64,000 nt of DNA from Nitzschia sp. DOCU1 (GCA_951394045.1 OX595986.1:3873534-3937533), one strand, 5' to 3'. Positions 9,877-21,464 are shown, counted from the first letter of the stretch. A program made the numbers and translations. Notes: generated from the sequence alone by a model not told the origin.

Positions 9877-10975
9877 ATGTACTCATCCGTGGGTGGTGAA
9901 GAATTCAGCGAAGGTGACTCTTCCAACTTTGACAGTGTATCTGTGGCAAGTAGTAAACGAAGATTTGGTCGAAAGCGCATCAATTCCGAACTGTCGGAAC
10001 CGCTGACGGCCGGAGGAACGTCCATTGTCGATGAAGAACTCTCTGTCGCCGGGGACCCGTACTTTGTCTTTCGAAAAGATTTGCAAAAGAAATTAGAATT
10101 AGTGGATGAATCCCTGGCAGACTTTTTGCGGATAGTGCATGAAACGGTATGTATTTGATTGTATCGAAAGTGTTTTGCATGCCATACTTTTGTACAATTG
10201 GATGCCCTTCTGCATGTGCTCATTAACTCCTTTTTGCATCTTCTTGCAGGACACGGCCGTCAACACCCACGAATACAGAGACGCCAAAAAGCAACTGAAA
10301 CGGAATTTAAAGAATGCAGAATCGACGTTAAAAGATGTACATACGACAGTTCAAGTGGTAGAAAAGGACCGAACCAAGTTTGCTCATATCGATGATGCTC
10401 AATTGTTTGAACGGCAAGCCTTGGTGAATACCTCTCGGGAACGTATTCTCAAAGCAAAAGACGAGATTAACTCACAAGCCGTCAAATTGAAATTACTAGA
10501 AGATGAACGCAATAAGGCTATCCGGCGGTCGGGAGATGGTTTACTGGGAGCTAGAAATGATACCGAACGCATGAATACGTCCTACATTTTGGACAATCAG
10601 GCAAAGACGTCATTGCTCATGGAGCAGCAGGACGAGACTCTAGATGAACTGGGAGAAGCTGTAGTGCGCGTGGGGGAACTAGCGGGAGGTATATCGGAGG
10701 AAATTGAACAGCAAAACAAAATGCTGGACGCGCTAGGTACGTCAGTTCGCTGGAGCAGCAAGGCATGCCGTGGGCGGACAAAGAATCTGACACCAAGCTT
10801 GTTTTTTTTTCGACGCAAAAAAGATGAAGATCTGAGCAATGTAGAGCAAGAGCTTGGTATGGTAATGGGAAAGTTGGCCAAGTTTCTCAAGACGAAGGAT
10901 CCTTGGTCACTTCGGACAATATTGATTCTGACACTGGTGATGCTGATCATGTTCTTTATTCTGATATACGGATAG
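9877..10975 (+). CDS. Syntaxin-6/SYP6-type Qc-SNARE
   Basis: Exons 9877-10146, 10250-10736 and 10824-10975 give 302 residues. The N-terminal half (DPYFVFRKDLQKKL onward, about 60-170) matches the syntaxin-6 N-terminal three-helix domain. A SNARE motif follows (about 220-280), with heptads from QDETLDELGEAV to EQELGMVMGKLAKF and a Gln at the central layer in IEEQ-like context (EIEQQNKML). A C-terminal anchor (TILILTLVMLIMFFILIYG) ends at the stop. The last intron falls in the SNARE motif; splicing restores LDALDEDLSNVEQEL, and without it the motif is interrupted. Known relatives act in trans-Golgi and endosome fusion; the same location is inferred. Confidence 0.88.
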
Positions 10976-11293
10976 ACTTGCAGTTTTGCCACTCTAGCAC
11001 GCAAAAGACGCCAGCGTCTCTCCAGTGGTGGTGAAGGAACCAACTAGCCGGCCAGTAAATGCCGCCGTACTACTAGTATCGCCAACCGACGAGTTGTCAC
11101 CCGCCTTCTACTTGTGACTGGGACGAACTAAGCTAGTTGTGTGCAAAGCGTTACGAATAGTGATAGTAGGCGATAAGCTATGTTTGGGGCACTACATGCC
11201 CCTGTAACATGGTGTGGCGTCAACCCCGAGCGCACGAGGAGGACAATTTGTTGAGGAGCCGGATTGTTCGACCAGCGGAGGGAGGAGCCCCGC
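10976..11293. other. Convergent 3' intergenic region
   Basis: Separates the ends of the SNARE gene and the PGRL1 gene. No gene seen; expected to hold both 3' UTRs. Confidence 0.4.
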
Positions 11294-12354
11294 TTATGCT
11301 TTGGGCAGCGTAGAAGCCCGGAGGGTGTTCCTTTGAACATTGAAGAGCTCTTTGCAGTTGCCGCACTTAACCTCGGCTACGTCACTGAAACCTTCCACCC
11401 CAAGAATGTTTCCGAAATAAACTCGGTTCTCCACTTCACAAGCTGGGCAAGGACCAAAGGCGATGAATTTGTTCTGGAAGACGAAATCTTCAGTGATAGT
11501 CTTCGCTCCAGTGTATACAAGTGGCGAACCGAGGAGGAAGAGAAGGATGGGATTCAAACGGATGAGAGGCTCAATGAGCTCAAAACCAACGCCCAACCAA
11601 ACGATAGAAAGGATGGCCCCAGCAGGTAGGTACAAGAGATTCGATCGGAACTTGTCTTCTTTGAGCGTCACTTTGCACACTCCAGTATCAATGTAGCACT
11701 TCGGTTCAGTATCAACTGCAAATTTGGATCCAGCCTCCTTGAGTTCTCGTTTCAACGCGTCGAACTCGGAATCCGACATCATTGGCTTTCCCTGTAGGTA
11801 GGCTTGCATTGCTGCAAGGTACTTGGCTTCATCTCGATTGAGGACAACCACTGGCGAACCGTTCCATTGTAAATCCTCTTTCAACAAGTCAAAGTCCTCA
11901 TCGCTCAAGAGTTGTCTGCCATTTACATAGTAAGACTGCAATCGAGAGAGGCTACGTAAGATCCCATCCGTCAAATCTGGTCTCTCGTTCTTGCCACTTT
12001 TACGCTGTCTAGACTTACCTGCAAGGAATCAAGGAAGATGCGCTCCTTCTCGGCGACAGTCAAGCGGATCTTTTTTCCTGTCTCGTCATCGATCGTGCAG
12101 AACTCCTCGTCAGGAATGCATTCCCCGGCCTCCAAAGAGGTTTCGTAGAAGCGGCCCGACTTTTCATCAAACATGATTTCCTTTCGTCCACTGGTCAACT
12201 GAACTTTATCCGTGCTGCCTTCATCTTCCGCCATGCTCAACACCGATTTCCCGAACGAAGTGCGTACAATGGAGGAAGTCTTCATCGGACTTGTCCATGC
12301 TTGAACATCACTAGCTAGAAGGGCCAAGATAGCCGAGAGGATTGTTGGTTTCAT
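11294..12354 (-). CDS. PGRL1: PGRL1, thylakoid cyclic electron flow protein
   Basis: Exons 12019-12354 and 11294-11935 give 325 residues. The start is a signal peptide plus plastid transit region (MKPTILSAILALLASDVQAWTSP), as needed for a complex plastid. The body has the PGRL1 pattern: repeated (L/M)xD(E/S)(D/E)FDxLK segments, two membrane spans (about 230-275), and six candidate redox cysteines, one pair in KCYIDTGVC and two pairs in CPAC and CGNC near the C terminus. PGRL1 works with PGR5 in antimycin-sensitive cyclic electron flow around photosystem I. The gene is intact and its length is close to plant PGRL1. It faces the GTPase gene at 13207 across a divergent spacer. Confidence 0.9.
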
Positions 12355-13206
12355 TCTAAGGTTGGTCGTGGTGATGATTGCAAAGATATGAATCGAGACG
12401 AATGACCGTTATTGTGATGCAACTCGGCGAAACGAAGACATCACCATGCCAAAGACAGGATGATTAGCGTTCCCTCGGCTTGCATCAGATCAACGACACC
12501 TTGGCTACTCGCAGAGGGTGTGGCAAAAGACGACAACGCACTCGGATTGCGCAGGTTGAACACGTACCCCGCCGATCTTACGTCACGTATTTTAGTACTG
12601 AAAGTCTACGTGCACTGATTTCGAATGACGAAACCTTTCCCTCCTTTTCGACTTTGGTGGATGGTGCGTGCCCGGTTCGTTCCAAGTTCTACATGATTTC
12701 TTTGGGGGACGGCGTGGCCGAGGTTTGATCCCCAAATGAAATCTGAGTATGTTTTGATGTATTTAGCATGAGCATTCTATGACATAGCTGTTACGATGAC
12801 ATTGAAACGTGCCTCCACGCGGCACCCCGAAGATCTGGCAGATGTGTGCTTCCAAAAAAAGACAGCGCGAGGACATTTGGCTCATCAAAGAAGAAGACCC
12901 TCGTGACTGCCCAATCTTCGGTGTGCCTGACGAGTGATTCGATGCTTCTTCCATATTCGATATTCAATCTCATTTGAGCGGCGCCATCGACGAAGACGCA
13001 CCGGCAAAGCAAACCCCACGAAGAGCACCAAGCTAGCGAGTTGACGAAGATTCTGAGTAAGAATCAGCGTTCGAACCTCGCTATTGATCAGACAGCAGAA
13101 TCTGATTTTCTTCTTCCGCGGGGTAGAAGAAGCCGACCTTTCTTTTGTCCAGATTCTTTGTCGCTTCCTCGACAAAGAATAATTGGGAGGCTCGTTATTT
13201 CCCACC
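12355..13206. other. Intergenic, divergent promoter region
   Basis: About 850 bp between PGRL1 (minus) and the GTPase gene (plus). A paired ACGT-core element, TTACGTCACGTA, is at 12578-12589, about 225 bp before the PGRL1 start; such cores are typical bZIP sites, but function is not shown. No gene recognised. Confidence 0.4.
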
Positions 13207-15522
13207 ATGCAAACTCCAAGCACTAAGCGACTGATTTCTGTCGTTGAACCGGAAAATGAGGTACGATGAGCCATGTGAAATATCTTCTGTGTGCTTCTTT
13301 CTTCAGAATGTTTTCACGTTTCGGTCGGCATGTCGTACGGTTGACGGGGCGTGAAAAAATGAAGTGGTTTTGTGGGCGTCTCTGAACTTATCCATCACTC
13401 ACTGAAACTTTTCGTCTTTTCAAAGAATGGTAACATCGAATACAAGCGGCAACTACACAAATGCACCGCTACACGATTGGAAAAGTTGAAGACTCAAATG
13501 TCGTTTCGGTTAGACGAAGGCAATGGGTGCTGTATTTATCGGGTAGGCGTGGAAGACGACGGGTGCCATTCCTTATTAGACTACGAAATGTGTGCAGAGA
13601 CGGCTCGCGTATTAGAGTATATAGCCAGGAGTCTGAACGCAGCGGTGATTGAGCGCAAAATGATCCAGGGTGAAATCGTTCATGATGCCGGCGGTGACCT
13701 GATCAAGTCTGACAGTCAACCTATCTGTATTCTCGAGCCCTCATTATTTGGCGATGGAAGGGATCATTTCAAGGATGACTTTGAACACCATAGGGAAGAG
13801 AAGTCAACAGAGGAAGGCGAGGTGGTCAAGGCTCAGAAGGGGGTTTTCACGAGGGCCGAGTTGACTATTCATAGGGTAGAAACACACCTTCTTGATCCTT
13901 CACCGATTTCACTGGCAGAAGTTGCAAAGGGACAGAGTGATGATAATGAGAAAATGCAGAATGGATACAACAACGTGGACGCTTCGGTAAAGGAAGATGG
14001 CAGTGCTGGTCCGTCGCTGACCGAGACATTATCATCCAGGAATATCCGTGTTGCAGTGGTTGGAAACGTCGACGCCGGGAAAAGCACTATGATTGGAACG
14101 CTAACATCATCACAACTAGACGACGGTCGTGGAAGTAGCCGAACGTCAATTATGAAACACCGTCACGAAATCGAAAGCGGTCGCACATCGACGGCGACTA
14201 CGCACCTCATGGGGTTTCGTTCGACCGGGGAAGCCATTGCGGGAAGAGACTCAATACGCACAAACCGTAGAAAAAGCGAGGACGAGGTGGCCAAAGAATC
14301 ATACCGCGTCGTTACACTGATGGATCTTGCCGGACACGAGAAATACTTGAAAACAACGTAAGTCGATACTTGCCGGTGGCACTAAACTTCGACTTTGCGC
14401 AGGCTCACCTATTCCAATTCAGGATACATGGCGTTGCATCTGGAATGGCAGACTATGGGTTGATCTTGGTCAATAGCCGACACCCACCGACGCACATGAC
14501 CCATCATCATCTCAATCTCTGCGTGAGTTTCGGAATCCAAGTAATCATCGTATTCACCAAAGTCGATGGCTGTCCCGATCACGCGTTCAAGACATCAAAG
14601 TCTGAAGTTTACAAACTCCTGCGTGCCCCAGATATTGGCAAAACACCATTCGAAGTCCGCAACGAACAGGATATTGCCACATGCATGGGCAAACTCAACA
14701 CTCTGGCACCGGTCATCTCAACTTCTTGTGTCACCGGTGAAGGCATCGAGTTGTTGAAGAAAATGCTCTTCACTCTGCCCAAACGAAGGAAACACGAGAA
14801 GAAGGCTCAGCGTCCCTTGGAATATCTAATCGACGACATTTTCAACGTCCCTGGTGTTGGTGCGGTGGTTTCAGGATTCGTCAATGCGGGAAGTTTGACG
14901 GTTGGCGCTAACGCCCATGTCTACGTAGGGCCGCTTGAGGATGGAACCTTCATGAAGACCGTGGCCAAAAGTGCACACATCGCCAGAATAAATACATCGC
15001 ACGTAACGTCTGGGCAATCTGCTTGCTTGGCCCTGGCGTTGAGCAAGGAAATGCGGAAAAAGCTGCGGCGCGGGATGGTTGTTCTGAGAGAGTCACCAGT
15101 CTCAACGAAGGAGTTCGAAGCAGAAATATGTGTGCTGAAGGGACAAGGCACGACCATCCGTCGCTCCTACCAAGCGTACGTTCACATCTTAAATGTTCGT
15201 CAAAGCGCGTACGCGAAGAAGATCGAAATAGTCAACAATCATGTTGCTGGGGTATCATCAAATCACACTGTTATTAACGGTGAAGACAAGGACGAGTTTG
15301 TATTGCGTCCAGGTTGCCGCGCCAAAGTCCACTTCGAGTTTGCCCAACGACCTGTAAGTGACCCAAATCGCAAACGCGTCACGACGACATTCATCTCACC
15401 TCCGTTGCCCCGACCTACAGGAGTACGTTCGCCCTGGTATGCGGATGTTGTTTCGCGATGGACGAGTCCGTGGTGTTGGGCTGATCACTGGGATTCCGAC
15501 TGTAGATCCTGTTAGTAGCTAG
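13207..15522 (+). CDS. GTPBP1/GTPBP2-like translational GTPase
   Basis: Exons 13207-13260, 13426-14357, 14423-15353 and 15421-15522 give 672 residues. The start ATG is in a short first exon with context CCACC; it joins to NGNIEYK, matching the N-terminal region of GTPBP1-family proteins. The G1 loop is GNVDAGKST (231-239), G3 is DLAGHEKYLKTT and G4 is TKVD. EF-Tu-like domains 2 and 3 follow, with FNVPGVGAVVSGFV and a C-terminal RPGMRMLFRDGRVRGVG. The family is related to eEF1A and is linked to mRNA surveillance and stalled ribosomes in animals; cytosolic action is inferred. The third intron lies right after HEKYLKT. Confidence 0.88.
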
Positions 15523-16351
15523 TAGTAGTGAATCTATGGGACTGGAATAAGGGAACAAGCAGGGGCAGTGGTTCGGAGTTGGAGGTTTTGTAGCTAGAGG
15601 AATGTTAATGCCTCGTAGTGAAGTTGATGCGAGATACGAGAACATCAGATAGGGTGAATCAGTTTTTAAGTGGCATCGTAGTTTCGATCCAATCGGTATC
15701 TTCGAAGTAGTACAGATTAAATAGCCCTGACCGCTCTAAGTAGCTACTGCCCTCTGGTAGAACTAGGTAGATGATTTCAATCATCAGCCACTCGTGCAAG
15801 CCGGTCAAATTTCGCTAGCTAGACAAATGGAAGGATGCCAGGTGCCAGGTGAAGTAGTCTGCGTTTTCGACGCTCGCCGCCATTCGTGGTCAGCATGACA
15901 TATCCCATCATCATATTAGAGTTGCAGCATGACGTAAGCCAACGATTAGGGTCGACGTCACTGATTGGGGAGTTGCCGGGTTCCTCGTCGTGCGAATCTC
16001 GCGCAGAACAAAGTTGAACGTGGTCGGGGGCGAATCCAAACAAGGCATCCTTCTCCGTCTCTTTCTCGCACCCATCATCGTCGTAGAAGACCACGGCTAA
16101 AATCTACTGGCCCTGGAAAACGCAACAACCAACATGTTCCGTCGGCTTGGAACGTCTTTTTTGATGGATCTGACGAATCGCCATGCTACCGAGTCAGAGA
16201 GAAAAGACACAAAAGGAAGAACAATTTTACAACGGCTCGGCCCAGCTTCCCCTCCGACCACTAAACTTCTGCATGCATACGTCCACGAAATTCCTAATCG
16301 CTTTCTCAGTCATAATATTCCAATTCGAGACCCAGACGTAAGAACATAGAC
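15523..16351. other. Intergenic, no gene seen
   Basis: About 830 bp between two plus-strand genes, with many TAGCTAG-type repeats of a few bases. Short ORFs on both strands are not supported. Confidence 0.4.
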
Positions 16352-17376
16352 ATGGTTTCCCAAACACTGGAGTCGAAGAATATGAGGCTACGGCTTGTGA
16401 TTTGCCTGGCTATTTTCCTTTGCCACGGAATCTACGCATTCCAAATGTCCATGGTGGCCTCAAGGGCCCCCTTTTCAAGACCTTATGATGGGGTGTCCTC
16501 GCGAAATCAGAATTCGATTGCCAAGACGATGCAATCCACAAGCCCGGCGCAGGGAATCACATCCAGCTTAATATCCAACCTTGCGGTCGTCGCGCTAAAA
16601 ATGCGTTTGAAGGACCAAACTTATGTGGGTTGTGATGTGACGGCCAGTTCTTCTGACGTACTGCTTAAAGGTCAGGTTGGACCTGTTAGCGTGAAAGGGA
16701 GAGGATGGCAAAGTAATCTTGGACTTTCGTGCAGAGCCATCGAGGCGACAGTCGACAAGTGCAACCTTGATGTTGGCCGAATCATTTCTAATCAGAAACT
16801 GGTCCTCAATACACCGGGTAAGTTCTTACTTGTGTCCGTTTGGAGATACATCAGGCGCCCGATTCTTACTAATAGTTGTTTGGCGATGAAACAGCGGAAG
16901 GGCGCGCAATGGTCGCATTGAATGCGGTGGACTTTGGAAACTTTATTACTCATCCACTCATGAAGCCACCTGGTCTTCCTGAGGTAGCAGGAATGGACGA
17001 TACTTCTGCAAACTTGCAATTCCTCAAAGATGGTGTGACTGTCGACCCATCGGCCGGTGCAGTCACCTTTTTCGGCTCCTACCTCGACGAGAAATGGCTT
17101 TTCGAATTGCGAAGGGGGAACAATGGTCAGCAAGCCTCCATCAATGTCCACCCCACTAGCTTAGAGGAAAGTGCTCCTGGATATGATCGAACATCAATCG
17201 CCGCCGGGCTCGCCAAAACGACATCCAAGTTTTTCAATGAAATGGTTTTCGAGCTCGACGGAACCTTCCTTTCGTTTCGAGATATGATGGTGACGGGGAA
17301 GGGCACGGAGCCCAGTGTCATGCTCTCGTTGAGCATTTTGGTTAGAAAGTTTCCTTCTCCTGGCCTGGCGTTTTAA
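16352..17376 (+). CDS. Plastid-targeted DUF2993-like protein
   Basis: Exons 16352-16817 and 16895-17376 give 315 residues. A second Met at 16382 gives a cleaner signal peptide (MRLRLVICLAIFLCHGIYAF), whose YAF end resembles the diatom plastid import motif; this may be the real start. The mature part (LKMRLKDQTYVGCDV, then SCRAIEATVDKCNLDVG and MVALNAVDFGNFI) resembles DUF2993 proteins of cyanobacteria and plastids, which are related to lipid-binding LmeA-type folds. Function is unknown; plastid envelope or thylakoid lipid handling is a guess. The intron GTAAGT to ACAG restores TPAEGRAMVAL. Confidence 0.65.
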
Positions 17377-17629
17377 GAGGACGATTGCTAAAAGAGCTGC
17401 TGCTATGCTTTTCGTGGGTGGGGACAAACCACCGGGCATAATTGCTTGCCACTTTTCATAGACTACGTACATTGCTACAAGTAGCGGGCTTCTCTTGCAG
17501 CCGCATTCTAATTTCAACATTACTTGTGAGCCAACAATTGCTTAGCTTCTTATTTAGCAGTCCGGGTATGCCGAAGGTATTCTATAGAGGCGTTTCAGCC
17601 GCCGCGTGGACATTCCTGCATTTGATCAT

Positions 17630-18622
17630 CTATCTTCCTAGTCTTTTCCCCTTTCCTCGCTTTCTCGACTTGAGAGCTTTGCTAAGTGATTCCTTTGCAG
17701 CACTCTTCTTGGCCGCGTTAGGATCCATGCGTTCAATGAGAAAGTCGGGAGCAGAGAGCCAGTCTTCACCTCCAATTTTGGGCCAGATAAATCGATGGAA
17801 TAGGTAGAAGTGTCCGGAAAGAATACCGAGGACATGAGGCACGGCCGCGGCCGCACTTTGCGCTTGAAGACAATCCACAAGCATGACTCCATACGGAAGC
17901 GCAAAGTAGGGGATATCCAAAATGAGCCACTTTACTTTTTGTCTTGGTGTCGCACGACTGAGGACGTGAAGCATCGCTGTAACTACGGCGTTGGCAAACG
18001 ACGGCATACGAAAGAGCATGCTGAGGAGTGACAAGAGGCCAAGCTGCGACATCAAAAAGATGAAGAATTGCGCAGGCCCATATGCTCGTTCGAGCGTATT
18101 TCCATATTGAACTAAGTAGAATACGCTCATGAGCCAACCAATCGATGGTTTGCCGAGATTCGATGCAGCAGTAATTGGACGCCAGAGCTCCCCACCATAG
18201 AGAGTACGCATCGGATCCAGTGCCATGAATGCCATTCCTCGCTCCTCTCCCAAAAGAAGGCCAAGAAGAGTGCAAGTCAAGATAATGCAGAGATAAACCC
18301 TAGTCACAGGTTGGACTCGGCTAAACATGCCGAACACCTGGTCCTTGACAGAATCTGGTTTCTGTGCCTTGAGTTTGTCGCCCACTTTCTTCTTGCCCGT
18401 CACCGTTTTGGATGACTTTGTCAACGAGGCGACTTTAGGCTTTTTCTTTCCCGCTCCACCCCGCATGACCAATATTGCGTCCAAAGACAATTCACCGCCG
18501 ACATCATTTCGGGGCAGAAACGCAGATGAACGAATGGAGGCACCGTTCGTCCGCGCCAGAGTTTCGCTCGAGGCTGCCGCAAATAGCAGCGCCAAGCACA
18601 GCGACTTTGCAAATATCCTCAT
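17630..18622 (-). CDS. Derlin (DER1-like) with N-terminal signal peptide
   Basis: The ATG at 18622 begins a signal peptide (MRIFAKSLCLALLFAAASS). A basic, Ser/Lys-rich stretch of about 90 residues follows, then a derlin domain: VTRVYL, GELWRPIT (the conserved WR), several membrane segments, and GHFYLFHRFIWP with LSAPDFL near the end. The C terminus is very basic (SRKRGKGKRLGR). Ordinary ER derlins have no cleaved signal peptide. Diatoms also have symbiont-derived derlins (SELMA) that move preproteins across the second plastid membrane and carry bipartite leaders. Lack of Phe just after the predicted cleavage site would fit the periplastidial location. The assignment to SELMA rather than ER is inference. 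Confidence 0.8.
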   Translation of the reverse strand: MRIFAKSLCLALLFAAASSETLARTNGASIRSSAFLPRNDVGGELSLDAILVMRGGAGKKKPKVASLTKSSKTVTGKKKVGDKLKAQKPDSVKDQVFGMFSRVQPVTRVYLCIILTCTLLGLLLGEERGMAFMALDPMRTLYGGELWRPITAASNLGKPSIGWLMSVFYLVQYGNTLERAYGPAQFFIFLMSQLGLLSLLSMLFRMPSFANAVVTAMLHVLSRATPRQKVKWLILDIPYFALPYGVMLVDCLQAQSAAAAVPHVLGILSGHFYLFHRFIWPKIGGEDWLSAPDFLIERMDPNAAKKSAAKESLSKALKSRKRGKGKRLGR

Positions 18623-19057
18623 CTTCTTCGGATAAACTGACAAATCTTTACAATGGAATCTTAATTGGCGTAGCAATGTGTTACAGTTGTAAAAGACGTC
18701 CCCAGCTGAATGGTGACGAGAGAAGTAAATGAATGATGTTTGGGCCGAAAAATAACAACGACGATTACTTTGGTGTGACGACGATGACGACGCGCTTTGA
18801 TTGGAGCAAAAAGTTATGGCCGTTTTCTCCCTCCACGTGTTGAAACGCGCGAGAGAGCGTAAGACTTATTCGACCAAAACTCCATCGGATCTTTCGAGCG
18901 CGCCAGCGAGCGGGGAAACTGCAACTATGGATTCGACCGAGATCTTTTGACATCGAGAAAGCATCCATCGGACGCGAAGACACTCTGACTTCTTGGCTTT
19001 GAACTCCTCATAATCCCCTTCGTTGAGAACCCATACATTGACTTGATACTTGTAACC
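18623..19057. other. Intergenic, divergent promoter region
   Basis: About 435 bp between the derlin gene and the plastid NAD(P)-binding protein gene. No gene seen. Confidence 0.4.
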
Positions 19058-19900
19058 ATGAAATTCACTTCGGTTCTTTCACTTGTTGTCTTGGTGGCTC
19101 CCGCCACCGCCTTTCGATCATCGTTTGTGCGAGGCAGCTCCCCTCTCGCTGTGACTCGTGGCGAATCGGCTCTCCACATGAAGACGATTGCTGTGTTTGG
19201 AGCTTCTGGATTAACCGCCTCGGAATGTGTCTACCAAGCACTAAAAGATGGTGATAACGTCGTTGGTTTGACTCGAAACCCCAGCAATTTGAAAATTCCC
19301 AAGGGTAGCGGTGGAGCCGATGCCGACAAGCCTCTGACCGATCCCAAGTTGAAAGTTATCGCTGGCGACGTCACCAAAAAGTCAGATGTCGACAAGGTCT
19401 TTGAAAATGATATTGACGGCGTTATTGTTGCTCTCGGTGGAAAGACCGCGGATGTCGGGGAAACCATGCTCACGGATGGAACAAAGAATGTAATTGCTGC
19501 GATGAAAGAAAAAGGAGTTAAGAGACTTGCAGTTGTTACTAGCATCGGCGCTGGAGACTCGGAATCGCAAGCTCCGTTTTTCTTCAAGGTTTTGATGTGG
19601 ACGGCCATGAAGAAAATCTTTCTGGATAAGAATAATCAAGAGGAGGTCACCCGAAAGTCAGGCCTAGAGTACTGCATCGTGCGCCCAGGAGGCCTCACGG
19701 TGGATCCTCCGACTGGTGTCATCAATGTGATTGAAGGCGAAGCAGGATCCATCCCTCGTGCCGATGTTGCCCAATTCTGTTTGGATGCTGTCCGTTTGGA
19801 CGATTTTCCTTACATTGGCAAAGCGCCTTGCATTAGTTCCGTTGGGGGTACCTCCTGGACTAAGGACCGATCCAAGGCAGCCCGCGGTGAAATGATGTAA
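19058..19900 (+). CDS. Plastid-targeted atypical SDR / NAD(P)-binding protein
   Basis: The 280-residue protein starts with a signal peptide ending in the diatom plastid motif: VVLVAPATAF then RSSFVRG. The mature part opens with TIAVFGASGLTASECV, a Rossmann nucleotide-binding loop (GASG), then DVTKKSDVDKVF, VIVALGG and TSIGAGDS, with a YCIVRPGGL segment. This is the layout of atypical short-chain dehydrogenases of the NmrA/biliverdin reductase B type. Substrate is unknown. No intron. An in-frame TTG at 19043 precedes the ATG, but 19058 fits the signal peptide. The gene is convergent with the coiled-coil gene at 19965, with a gap of only 64 bp. Confidence 0.82.
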   Translation: MKFTSVLSLVVLVAPATAFRSSFVRGSSPLAVTRGESALHMKTIAVFGASGLTASECVYQALKDGDNVVGLTRNPSNLKIPKGSGGADADKPLTDPKLKVIAGDVTKKSDVDKVFENDIDGVIVALGGKTADVGETMLTDGTKNVIAAMKEKGVKRLAVVTSIGAGDSESQAPFFFKVLMWTAMKKIFLDKNNQEEVTRKSGLEYCIVRPGGLTVDPPTGVINVIEGEAGSIPRADVAQFCLDAVRLDDFPYIGKAPCISSVGGTSWTKDRSKAARGEMM

Positions 19901-19964
19901 GCACATCCTAGAGACAATCAAGGAAGTAATAGACACCCGATACCAATATGACTCGACTATAGTT

Positions 19965-21464
19965 TTATTTAAGAGACACAACGTCAACGGAAAACTTGAT
20001 TGTACGCGGTCGGACCCAAGATTTTTCGTTCGACCACAGCAATGTGCATGCGCCGTCAAGGTTGAAAGCACCCTCGGTTTCACCACCAGCACCACCAGTA
20101 ATCACACGGTCCTTGATAATATAATCGGCTTTGGCTTGTTGAGTTGGGTACTCGCACTTGCCTTTCAAAATGTTGAATTCAATAGTGCAATCGGAAGGAG
20201 ACGAATCAAACTTCCACCGCAAAATCACAAATCGGGAATCAACCTGCGCCGCATGTTGCCCCAGCTCCACAATAGCGTGGCCTCTGTCGCCTGCACCAAT
20301 AACCATCGAGCCATTCTTTGTAAACAATATGGCTTCTGAGCCATCGCCTTCAACAGGACGTCCTTGTGAGTGTTTCAGTTTCTTTTCTAGAATATTGCAT
20401 CGCTCTTGCATCAACCGTTTCGATTCGGCACTTGCGAGCGCCCATTCCTGCAGAGCTTGAACCTGCGCCTCCAATTCTTGTACCCTCTGCCGATCTGACT
20501 TTAGAGTATTCGCAATTTCTTCTCCCTTTGCTGCTCTAGAATTTGCTTTGGCACTCGCCTTGGTGACGAGATCAATTTCCATCTGCATCTCCTCTAGCGA
20601 CGCTTGCTTGTCTTGCATAACCCTCGTCGCGTGCTCAGCTTCCATCTTAGCCATACGAAGTTCCATCTGCAAACGATCATTCTGCTGGCGAGCATCGTCG
20701 CGCTCTTTTTGAAGATTTCTGGTTGATGTTTCGAGCTGAGTAGACCGCGACAGCATCGCGGAATTCAGGGCCTCGAGTTTCTCGATCCTTGATTTTGCCT
20801 CCCCCAATTCCTGCATGAGCATCGAGTCGAGCGCAGACTCCTGCTCTAAAGGTGGTGCTGGAATCGGATTTGCCGATGTATCTTCACCTCCTGCTTGACC
20901 CACACTGAGAAGTGCCTTGTCGAAATTCGTCTCGAAATCCATCAAAAGATCCACTGCAGTACAACCCAGTTAGTGGTACCATCAGAGGCCATAACAGTAA
21001 AGAAGCATGAACTTACAATGAGTTGGTCGACTCTGCAATTTGTCGAGCTTCTGGTTCAAACGTTCAATTTCGCGAAGAGCTTGACTTAACCGTTTCTGTG
21101 AGGCGTCCAAATCGACCTTTGTTTCACGTTGTGCCTTTGCAGAGCGACCCAACAGCGATTTGAGTTTATCGACTTTTTCCTTTAAATTGGCATGTTCCTT
21201 CAAAATTGCTTTAACAGCAAAAACATCCGATGGAGAAATCTTGCCATTTCTTAGCAGTTTTGAGACTTCCTCGTTAGCATCTTCAAGAGAAAGTGTCGGC
21301 TTCGGGGTACTGCTACTGCTAACAGCGGGAGGGCCTGACTTTGGCGACTCGACTGGGGGTCTCTGAGATTTTGGAGAAGCAGGCAACAATGACGACTTCG
21401 TCGGTTCTCCTGCCGCTGCCGGGACGTCGGCTGTGGTATCAGAGGGAAGCCCTCGGTCTTCCAT
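19965..21464 (-). CDS. Coiled-coil protein with C-terminal GOLD-like domain
   Basis: Exons 21017-21464 and 19965-20953 give 478 residues. The start ATG (21464) has context CCACCATGG. Residues 1-60 are Pro/Ser-rich. Helical coiled coil runs from about 65 to 140 (LREIERLNQKLDKLQ) and again from about 185 to 345. The last 110 residues (FVILRWKFDSSPSDCTIEF to IKFSVDVVSLK) look like a beta-sandwich GOLD domain, as in FYCO1 and Sec14-like proteins. A role as a Golgi or endosomal tether or adaptor is inferred from architecture. There is no membrane segment. Confidence 0.6.

Noticed and set aside
12480..12728. 82-residue plus-strand ORF upstream of the GTPase gene
   Set aside because: Starts with ATG context by chance, shows no domain, and lies in a promoter region.
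15819..16094. 91-residue minus-strand ORF in the 15.5-16.4 kb spacer
   Set aside because: Low-complexity start, no conserved motif, no splice support.
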